From contig VGWZ01000127.1 of NCBI GenBank assembly GCA_016873595.1, forward strand, positions 1 to 5,811: a stretch of 5,811 nucleotides of DNA. The letters run 5' to 3'. This stretch comes from Nitrospira sp. (GTDB taxonomy: Bacteria > Nitrospirota > Thermodesulfovibrionia > Thermodesulfovibrionales > SM23-35). This document shows positions 1-5,718 of the stretch, in pieces; within the stretch, counting starts at the first letter, position 1, and every line of letters begins with the position of its first letter. Under the pieces are notes generated by a model. That model saw only the letters and a list, made by a program, of their open reading frames with translations, was not told the DNA's origin and did not search any database. The translations under genes were made by a program, and so were the position numbers.

Positions 1-115
1 CTTGATCGGGGAATCCAGACGCCGTCCCCGCGAAAGCGGGGAACTATATATAAGGAACTGGATTCCCGTTTTCACGGGAAACCCTGGATTCTCTGGTCAA
101 GCCAGAGAATGACAC
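1..115. repeat. Cluster of REP-like palindromes downstream of the operon
   Basis: Several hairpins are packed together. The first is CCCCGC/GCGGGG with a GAAA loop (26-41), enclosed by a 10-base inverted repeat, GGGAATCCAG (9-18) against CTGGATTCCC (58-67). The second is TTCCCGT/ACGGGAA (63-69, 74-80). The third is a 9-base perfect stem, ATTCTCTGG/CCAGAGAAT (88-96, 102-110). The GGAATCCAG and CGAAAGCGGG words resemble dispersed intergenic repeats seen in many environmental bacterial genomes. The cluster lies beyond the 3' end of the operon and could stabilise or end its mRNA, but no U-tract follows any stem, so a classic intrinsic terminator is not shown. The left edge is cut by the window. 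Confidence 0.75.
88..110. terminator. Possible 3'-end hairpin for the operon (no U-tract)
   Basis: This is a perfect 9-base stem with a 5-base loop, about 104 bases past the stop codon of the last gene. In the direction of transcription it is followed by CCAGGGTTT rather than a run of T, so it fails the usual intrinsic-terminator test. It is the strongest single hairpin near the operon end and may act in mRNA protection, or simply be part of the repeat cluster. Confidence 0.25.
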
Positions 116-173
116 TTATTGGGTGATTGCATTTTCTTTAGAATACCTTGATTAATATGGTTTCAAATAAATA

Positions 174-190
174 AATCGCTCAATTTAGGT
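174..190 (+). repeat. Left copy of a 17-base inverted repeat flanking the operon
   Basis: AATCGCTCAATTTAGGT is the exact reverse complement of 5702-5718. The match stops at once on both sides. It lies 24 bases past the end of the last gene. Confidence 0.85.
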
Positions 191-213
191 TCAAATTTTC
201 TATTTCTCATTTC

Positions 214-606
214 TTATTTATTTTTTAAAAATGATTTTATCTGGTCCGGCAATTCACGGGTGTTGATAGGCTTGGAAATATATCCTTCACAACCAACTTC
301 AAAGGCTTTTTCTCTGTCCCCTTTCATTGCATGAGCAGTTAAGGCAACTATGATGATATTTTTAAATTCCTTCTGTGACTTTAGCCTTCTTGTTACTTCA
401 TAGCCATCTATTTTTGGGATAGAGATGTCCATGAGGATCAGGTCAGGCCTTTCTGCCATTGCTTTTTCCAACGCATCTTCTCCATCGATTGCCTCAATTA
501 ATTGATACCCCCTGTTTTTGAGTATCTTGACTACCAGCTCACGGCTGTCCTGATTGTCATCGACTATCAGTATTTTTTTGTGTAAGCCCTTTTCTATCTC
601 TTCCAT
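214..606 (-). CDS. Stand-alone receiver-domain response regulator (DivK/CheY-like)
   Basis: This 130-residue protein is one receiver (REC) domain with no output domain. It probably accepts a phosphoryl group from one or both upstream kinases and acts in the cytoplasm by protein-protein contact or as a relay intermediate. All catalytic positions are intact: acidic pair D16-D17 in KILIVDDN, phosphoacceptor D60 in LILMDISIP, switch Thr T90 in VALTAHAM, and Lys K112 in YISKP. Length is typical of a single-domain regulator. The ALTAHAM segment resembles receivers of the DivK/PleD type and those attached to hybrid kinases. The start is supported by a GAGGGG Shine-Dalgarno at 610-615, 3 bases before ATG (5 if only GAGG is counted). 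It is the last gene of the operon, 25 bases after the second kinase. The family call is secure; the partner and final target are inference, since no DNA-binding or enzymatic domain is attached. Confidence 0.95.
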   Translation of the reverse strand: MEEIEKGLHKKILIVDDNQDSRELVVKILKNRGYQLIEAIDGEDALEKAMAERPDLILMDISIPKIDGYEVTRRLKSQKEFKNIIIVALTAHAMKGDREKAFEVGCEGYISKPINTRELPDQIKSFLKNK

Positions 607-609
607 CTT

Positions 610-615
610 CCCCTC
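610..615 (-). promoter_or_regulatory. Ribosome binding site of the receiver gene
   Basis: GAGGGG on the minus strand lies 3 bases before the ATG at 606, or 5 bases if only GAGG pairs. It is the strongest Shine-Dalgarno in the operon and fixes the start of the last gene. Confidence 0.75.
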
Positions 616-631
616 GCTTTCTCATTGCAAT

Positions 632-2368
632 TTAAAGGTCTTTTTCAATAACCTTTTCCTTAGTTCTGTCAGACGTGTTTGATTTTATTGATAGACTATC
701 AGTCTTTTCAAGTATTTCTTTTTTTAAAGGAAGGGTAAAACAAAATTTACTGCCTTCTCCATATTTGCTCGTTACCCAGATTGTACCCTTGTGTAATTCC
801 ACCAGTCCTCTGGCAATACTCAGTCCGAGACCTGCACCTTCATATTGACGGATATAGGAGAAGTCTACCTGTGTGAACCTATCAAAAATCTTGGTAAGAT
901 TTTCTTCTTTTATTCCTATACCTGTATCCTTTATGCAGATCTCTGCAAAGAGCGGTAACTCGCCGGGTTTAATATCCCTTTCAAAGGGTTTAGCGCTTAT
1001 GGTTATTCCTCCCTTATTGGTGAATTTAACAGCATTGGATAACAGGTTTATCAAGATTTGTCTGACCCCGCTCTCGTCACCATAGACGTGAGGTAGCTTC
1101 TTATCTATGTTAATAGTTAGTGTTAGCCCCTTTTGGGTTATCAATGGTTCAAAGGCAGGAATGACAGACTCAATTAACCATTTCAGGTTGATCTCCTGCG
1201 GTTCAATCTTTACTTTTCCAGCCTCTATTTTGGAGACATTGAGTACAGCATTTATCAACTGCAGGAGACGTTCGGCATTAGCAGCTACTTTTTTCAGACT
1301 CTTTTCCTGTTCTTCATTAAGAGGGCCGTCAACTCTGTCTAATAAGAGTTCTGTATAGCCGACAATGGAATTCATAGGGGTGCGTAGTTCATGAGATACG
1401 TTAGCTAAAAAAGCGGATTTCAATTTATCCAATTCCCTGAGTTCTATCTTGTCTCTTTCTAATTGCTCTATAAATCTCGTCCTCTCTGTCACACTAATCT
1501 CTAATTTGTCTTTGTCTGCCGATATTCCCAGATATAATTTATATACCCAGATAAAGAAGAGAGTTAAAGTAGCAACCAAAAAACGGTTAGCGGTGTTAAG
1601 ACTCCCGCCAATTGGTTCGAGATAGAGATTCTTCCAGATATGCGTGTTCCCTGTTGGTATAAGGATGTGCATCAAGACATGTCCTAATGATCTGGTAAGT
1701 GAAAATGCAAAATAGGTTAAGGAAAGACATACCATGTAATGCCACAGTACATTCTCTGTCTCTCTCTTATAGAGTTTAATACTGGTGATAACGCAGAGCG
1801 TAGACAGAATTATAAAGACGATATTGCCTGCTATCTCAGTAATTACAAGCGGCAAGAATGGCAGGAGAGCGATAGCGTAAACAACGGCTCTTTGTTCTTT
1901 TTGTTCCCGATATTCTATCTTTTCTAACTTTTCTAAATGCTTTCGCAGTCCTATATAAAAAAAGAGCATTGCAATGTCGAGTAATATAAAGTCAAATCTT
2001 CCTATGTAGTATACGTATTCGAGACCTTCATATTTACTCTCAATTTTCATATATCGTGAGAAGTACTGCCATCCCTCAGTTGCCCCTATTATGTGAGTTG
2101 GCTCAAGCCAGAACATCTTTACGAGACGACTGATGAATATATCGGAGTTCCATAAGATAAAAAATACGACGGAAATAAAGAGGTATCTCCAAGCAGGTTC
2201 TTTATATAAGCGGTGATGAATAATGACCCACAAGAATAAAATTAATGCAGTGATGTAAAACAGGTTCCCAACCTGATGAGTGTAAACCGCAGGGTATTCG
2301 TGAGGTACAAATCCCCATGCCCTTGAAGGGAATAAAAAGAGAAAAATCAGGATTGTCTTAAATATCAT
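632..2368 (-). CDS. Membrane histidine kinase with a seven-helix N-terminal sensor region
   Basis: This 578-residue sensor kinase starts with a likely signal peptide (residues 1-19, SRAWG then FVPHEYP). About seven hydrophobic helices follow, near 35-52, 61-80, 127-141, 161-177, 180-199, 209-235 and 262-280. A periplasmic N-terminus plus seven helices places the kinase in the cytoplasm, which is consistent. A charged, probably coiled-coil linker (281-323) leads to HisKA with the H-box SHELRTP and phospho-acceptor H326. The HATPase domain has an N-box (N441, N445), G1 DTGIGI (481-486), F-box FDRFTQ (495-500) and G2 GAGLGLSI (511-518). It has no receiver of its own. The sensor region is not a family I can name; several His residues (H23, H31, H51, H52, H92, H209, H230, H234) lie in or near the membrane helices. 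The kinase core is about 78% identical to that of the upstream kinase. ATG lies 8 bases after the preceding stop with no clear Shine-Dalgarno, which suggests coupled translation. Confidence 0.94.
   Translation of the reverse strand: MIFKTILIFLFLFPSRAWGFVPHEYPAVYTHQVGNLFYITALILFLWVIIHHRLYKEPAWRYLFISVVFFILWNSDIFISRLVKMFWLEPTHIIGATEGWQYFSRYMKIESKYEGLEYVYYIGRFDFILLDIAMLFFYIGLRKHLEKLEKIEYREQKEQRAVVYAIALLPFLPLVITEIAGNIVFIILSTLCVITSIKLYKRETENVLWHYMVCLSLTYFAFSLTRSLGHVLMHILIPTGNTHIWKNLYLEPIGGSLNTANRFLVATLTLFFIWVYKLYLGISADKDKLEISVTERTRFIEQLERDKIELRELDKLKSAFLANVSHELRTPMNSIVGYTELLLDRVDGPLNEEQEKSLKKVAANAERLLQLINAVLNVSKIEAGKVKIEPQEINLKWLIESVIPAFEPLITQKGLTLTINIDKKLPHVYGDESGVRQILINLLSNAVKFTNKGGITISAKPFERDIKPGELPLFAEICIKDTGIGIKEENLTKIFDRFTQVDFSYIRQYEGAGLGLSIARGLVELHKGTIWVTSKYGEGSKFCFTLPLKKEILEKTDSLSIKSNTSDRTKEKVIEKDL
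704..1453 (-). repeat. Duplicated kinase core, copy in the second kinase
   Basis: This stretch encodes residues 306-555 (linker end, HisKA and HATPase) and aligns without gaps to 3448-4197, at a constant offset of 2744 bases. By hand I count about 56 differences in 250 residues, roughly 78% identity. Nucleotide identity is locally complete, for example 25 bases at 1032-1056 against 3776-3800. It marks a gene or domain duplication within the operon. Confidence 0.9.
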
Positions 2369-2376
2369 TTGTTAAT

Positions 2377-5079
2377 TCATTGCACTTTACTGACCTTGCT
2401 GATAGTATCCTTAAGCTCTTTTGAAAGGTCTTCTTCAGTAAGTAACCCTTTGTTTAATATCCCATGTATCCTGCCATTCAGGTCGTCTATATCTTTTTCA
2501 GTTAAATCCTTGTGGGTAAGTACAATAAGAGGAATATCCTTGACTCCTTCCTCTGTCTTGAGGTATTCAATTACGTCGAAACCGCTCACCTCGGGCATTG
2601 TCAGATTTAAGACAATCAGGTCAGGTCTGAGATCCTCTATAGATTTGATAGCATCTTTACTATTATAAGCCGTTGTTACTGTATATCCTGCTTCTTTCAG
2701 GACATTACCAAGCAATTTTACTGTATCGAGTTCATTATCAACTACTAATACCTTTTCTATCGTTATTGTTTTTTCCAGATTTCTTAATTTTCGTAACAGA
2801 ACCTGTTTCTCTACTGGTTTGACTATATATTCTGTTGCTCCTAAACTGAAGCCCAATCTCTTATTATCAACGATCGAAAGAATAATCACTGGAATATCCT
2901 GGGTTTCAGGCGTCTTTTTCAACTCACTCAATACCTGCCAGCCATCTTTTTTAGGCATCATGATGTCCAGAGTAATAGCCAGGGGGTTTATCTCTTTTGC
3001 CTTTTCCACTGCCTTCTCACTACTGAGCAGGCCGACTACCCTGTAATCCTTTCCTAAATATTTCCTTATAATTTCGATAGCTTCTGGGTTGTCATCTATT
3101 GCTAATACAGTTTTCTTCGCGACCCCTTTCAGAGATTCTTCTTCTTCAGGCTTATATTCCTCTGGCTCAAGTACCAGGCCTTCTATGACCTCACAGCCTT
3201 TACAGAAATCTACCTTTTCCGGATATGCAGCTACTTTCATGCCTGCACAATGAGTTCCGTGGATTAACCAGCATCGAGTGTCTTTACTCCCATATGCGGG
3301 GCAGGAGGGCTGTCCACAACGGGTATATTCCCAGCATCTTATTGGCTTGCCAGCATATTCTGGCTCTTTTAAAAAACTCTCAACAGGCTTTCCAAAATAT
3401 TCAGCGAGGCCCTCGGCCATTTGTGATTCTATTACAGGTTCTGCAGGCTTTTCGAGTAGCTCTTTTTTGAGCGGGAGTGTGAAGCAGAATTTACTTCCTT
3501 CCCCGTATTTGCTCGTTGCCCAGATCATGCCCTTATGTAAAGCCACTAACCCCCTCGCAATACTAAGCCCGAGGCCTGTGCCTTCATATTGGCGTATGGT
3601 AGAGATGTCTGCCTGTGTAAATTTATCAAAAATCTTACTGATATCTTCTTCCTTTATTCCTATGCCTGTATCCTCAATGCAAAGCTCTAAAAATATAGGT
3701 GTTTCTCCAGGTTTAATTCCCCGTTCAGAAAGTTGCGCGCTTATTATTATTCCTCCCCTATTGGTGAATTTAACTGCATTGGATAACAGGTTTATCAAGA
3801 CCTGCCTGACCTTATCCTCATCACCATAAATGAGAGGTAGATCCTCGGTAAGATTAATAGTGAGTGCAAGCCCTTTCTGTTTTATCAGGTGTTCAAAGGT
3901 AGGGATAACAGACTCAATTAACCATTTTAGATCGAGTTCCTTTGGTTCTATTTCTATCTTCCCTGCCTCTATTTTAGATACATCAAGGACATCATTTATC
4001 AATTGCAGGAGATGTTTTGCATTGGCTACTACCTTTTTCAAGCTCTTTTCCTGTTCTTCATTAATAGAGCCGTCAACCCTATCTATTAATAATTCTGTAT
4101 ATCCAATAATGGCATTCATCGGAGTACGAAGTTCATGAGACATGTTAGCTAAGAAGGTTGATTTTAGTTTATCCAGTTCCCTGAGCTCTCTGTTAGCCCT
4201 TTCGAGTAAGGAAAGGAGATGAGTCCGTTCATTTAATAAAATGGTCTTTCTGGTTACTTCCATCTCTAATTTTCTACTAAAAGATGAAACACTTTCGACC
4301 ATGTAGTTGAAGGTTTTACCAAGGACTCCAATTTCATCTTCTGTCTTTACATCAACAGAGACGGACATATCACCCTCTGCAAATCTCTTTGCCTTCTCAG
4401 CTAAATTCTCTATAGGCCTCCTCACCAGTTTAGTCACCATGAGGTAAATGAGGACAATTGCGAAGGGTATGAGGAATGAAGCTATTACCAGGGTTCTGTT
4501 TCTTTGTGCAACAACCTGTGCATAGGTATACTCGATGTCTGTTCTTACTACCATGCTCCCAAGAACTTTTCTGGAAGAGCCGTGGCAGTGATAGCAGCCT
4601 TTCTCGTTAAGGATAGGCTCAGTGACGATGAGATATCTCCTGCCATCTACCACGTCTTCGAGTGGCTTCCGGGGATCGAATGGGGGTTCAACCCCTGTCT
4701 GGAGTATTTCGTCCAGGGTTTGCAGAGCGAATTTGTTTTTGATAGAATCTGCAACTTTTGTTTTTACTTTGTCCTCATGTGTTGAGTAGGTTATCTCCCC
4801 ATCAAAAGCTGTGATAAATACCTCAACATCCTTTGCCTTTTCCCTTATGTCTGATAATTGTTTTTTGATAGCATCTTTGTCTCCTATGGCCATTGGATAT
4901 TCAATACCGGCATAAATCGAGTCAGCTAACTCTCTGGTAATTGTAGTTGCAATCTCTAACCTGTCTTGCGTTCCGAAGTAGATGCGCATATAGATTTCGG
5001 ATACCAGAACTATCAGTATAATGGTTAACATAGCGATCATTATCTTATAGCCCAGTCTCTTTTTTATAAAACCTAACAT
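2377..5079 (-). CDS. Hybrid histidine kinase: periplasmic heme-c (Tll0287-like/DUF3365) sensor, HAMP, HisKA, HATPase, Cys-rich CW module, two receivers
   Basis: This is a 900-residue inner-membrane redox or ligand sensor kinase. TM1 is near 13-30, the periplasmic domain spans about 34-196, and TM2 is 197-216. The periplasmic domain ends in the heme-c motif CYHCH (C162, C165, H166) followed by GSSRKVLGSMVV, characteristic of Tll0287-like/DUF3365 sensors. HAMP (217-269) and a coiled linker lead to HisKA (SHELRTP, H315) and HATPase (N430/N434, DTGIGI 470-475, FDKFTQ 484-489, GTGLGLSI 500-507). A Cys-rich module (582-629) follows, with C582-W, C588, C593, C603-W, C611, C626 and C629. REC1 (656-770) is intact: D662/D663, D705, S735, K754. 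REC2 (775-893) keeps D781, T855 and K877, but has N782 in the acidic pair and N825 at the phosphoacceptor, so it is probably not phosphorylated. The start is supported by GAAGGA, 5 bases before ATG. It lies between the tetraheme cytochrome and the second kinase. Domain calls are firm; the signal sensed is inference. Confidence 0.95.
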   Translation of the reverse strand: MLGFIKKRLGYKIMIAMLTIILIVLVSEIYMRIYFGTQDRLEIATTITRELADSIYAGIEYPMAIGDKDAIKKQLSDIREKAKDVEVFITAFDGEITYSTHEDKVKTKVADSIKNKFALQTLDEILQTGVEPPFDPRKPLEDVVDGRRYLIVTEPILNEKGCYHCHGSSRKVLGSMVVRTDIEYTYAQVVAQRNRTLVIASFLIPFAIVLIYLMVTKLVRRPIENLAEKAKRFAEGDMSVSVDVKTEDEIGVLGKTFNYMVESVSSFSRKLEMEVTRKTILLNERTHLLSLLERANRELRELDKLKSTFLANMSHELRTPMNAIIGYTELLIDRVDGSINEEQEKSLKKVVANAKHLLQLINDVLDVSKIEAGKIEIEPKELDLKWLIESVIPTFEHLIKQKGLALTINLTEDLPLIYGDEDKVRQVLINLLSNAVKFTNRGGIIISAQLSERGIKPGETPIFLELCIEDTGIGIKEEDISKIFDKFTQADISTIRQYEGTGLGLSIARGLVALHKGMIWATSKYGEGSKFCFTLPLKKELLEKPAEPVIESQMAEGLAEYFGKPVESFLKEPEYAGKPIRCWEYTRCGQPSCPAYGSKDTRCWLIHGTHCAGMKVAAYPEKVDFCKGCEVIEGLVLEPEEYKPEEEESLKGVAKKTVLAIDDNPEAIEIIRKYLGKDYRVVGLLSSEKAVEKAKEINPLAITLDIMMPKKDGWQVLSELKKTPETQDIPVIILSIVDNKRLGFSLGATEYIVKPVEKQVLLRKLRNLEKTITIEKVLVVDNELDTVKLLGNVLKEAGYTVTTAYNSKDAIKSIEDLRPDLIVLNLTMPEVSGFDVIEYLKTEEGVKDIPLIVLTHKDLTEKDIDDLNGRIHGILNKGLLTEEDLSKELKDTISKVSKVQ
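3448..4197 (-). repeat. Duplicated kinase core, copy in the hybrid kinase
   Basis: This stretch encodes residues 295-544 of the hybrid kinase and is the partner of 704-1453. Similarity begins in the linker just before ELRELDKLKS and ends just after LPLKKELLEK. It excludes both sensor regions and the Cys-rich and receiver tail, so only the catalytic cassette is shared. Confidence 0.9.
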
Positions 5080-5084
5080 TTTAT

Positions 5085-5090
5085 TCCTTC
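5085..5090 (-). promoter_or_regulatory. Ribosome binding site of the hybrid kinase
   Basis: GAAGGA on the minus strand sits 5 bases before the ATG at 5079, inside the 29-base gap after the cytochrome stop. It supports this start and a separate ribosome entry for the kinase. Confidence 0.7.
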
Positions 5091-5108
5091 GTCCTTGATT
5101 TTAACTTC

Positions 5109-5612
5109 TTAATGTGCGCCTCCATGAATCATGGGTTTGTATCTGAATGCCTTGACCCTTTCCTCTGTATGACAGACCTCACAATCTTTCAAGGTCATAC
5201 GTCTCTTTATATCTTGGGGATTGCGTGTTGTCACATGGAGTTCACCGGGCCCATGGCATACCTCACACCCTGCAATCTTCAGGTGTGGTGTCTTTTCAGG
5301 GCTGACAAAGCCGCCAGGTTTGCCATATCCAGTGGTGTGGCAGGAGTAGCACCCCCTAATCTCCTCTTCTGTCAACCCCTTTTTCACCCTTTCGATGCTC
5401 TCGAAGGACCTGCTCTTTCTGGCATACGTCATAAAACTGTCATATTCGGCCTTATGGCATTTTCTACAGGTCTCTGTGCCAACATATTTAGGTGTTATAG
5501 TTTTAGTTTCAGCGATACTAAAAGGCAGGTTGATTATCATTACGAGTGAGATGATTATGAGAGGAGGTAACAGATACCATATTAAAAGTCTAATATAATA
5601 GGCTATTTTCAT
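5109..5612 (-). CDS. Secreted or membrane-anchored tetraheme c-type cytochrome (cytochrome c554-like)
   Basis: This 167-residue periplasmic multiheme cytochrome has an N-terminal hydrophobic helix (about 8-28) after MKIAYYIR. The helix could be a cleaved signal peptide (possible site after SIA34) or a permanent anchor. Four heme-c motifs are visible: CRKCH (49-53), CYSCH (88-92), CEVCH (116-120) and CEVCH (144-148). The opening YVGTETCRKCHKAEYDSF and the middle GCEVCHGPGELH are typical of the cytochrome c554 family (PF13435-type). Additional His residues (H110, H126, H163, H167) could be distal ligands. It probably transfers electrons in the periplasm. Being first in a two-kinase operon, it may serve the heme sensor of the next gene, but that is inference. 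GAGGT ends only 1 base before ATG, which is unusually close, yet no later start would keep the export signal. It is short for the family and appears complete. I cannot tell whether it has catalytic activity. Confidence 0.93.
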   Translation of the reverse strand: MKIAYYIRLLIWYLLPPLIIISLVMIINLPFSIAETKTITPKYVGTETCRKCHKAEYDSFMTYARKSRSFESIERVKKGLTEEEIRGCYSCHTTGYGKPGGFVSPEKTPHLKIAGCEVCHGPGELHVTTRNPQDIKRRMTLKDCEVCHTEERVKAFRYKPMIHGGAH

Positions 5613-5701
5613 GACCTCAGATGTAAAGTTTTTAAAAACATACCTCGCAACGTACTCTACATATATTTTCCTTTATTATGTAAAAAAATTCAACTATTAC
5701 T
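5613..5701 (-). promoter_or_regulatory. A+T-rich leader, probable promoter region of the operon
   Basis: The 89 bases upstream of the cytochrome contain runs of A and T and a 12-base perfect palindrome, GTTTTTAAAAAC (5628-5639). No sigma-70 pair with good spacing stands out: a TTGAAT is present, but the nearest -10-like words are at the wrong distance. Placing the promoter here rests on gene order rather than on a recognised motif. Confidence 0.35.
5614..5618 (-). promoter_or_regulatory. Ribosome binding site of the cytochrome, unusually close to ATG
   Basis: GAGGT on the minus strand ends one base before the ATG at 5612. Such short spacing usually gives weak initiation. No other purine-rich site fits the start, and the signal peptide requires it. 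Confidence 0.4.
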
Positions 5702-5718
5702 ACCTAAATTGAGCGATT
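5702..5718 (-). repeat. Right copy of the 17-base inverted repeat flanking the operon
   Basis: ACCTAAATTGAGCGATT is the exact reverse complement of 174-190. It lies 90 bases upstream of the first gene's start codon, so it could overlap the promoter or operator region as well as being a dispersed repeat. Confidence 0.85.

Noticed and set aside
1..115. CRISPR array
   Set aside because: The repeated words are short, palindromic and irregularly spaced, with no constant repeat-spacer period.
3278..3829. 183-codon rightward open frame
   Set aside because: Lies wholly antisense to the hybrid kinase, whose motifs are intact; its peptide has no recognisable domain and low-complexity Ser/Leu content typical of a shadow frame.
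5112..5549. 145-codon rightward open frame opposite the cytochrome
   Set aside because: The opposite strand has four CxxCH motifs and a signal helix; this frame is its shadow.
5687..5692. TTGAAT as a -35 box for the operon
   Set aside because: No -10-like hexamer occurs 16-18 bases downstream; TATATG is about 22 bases away.
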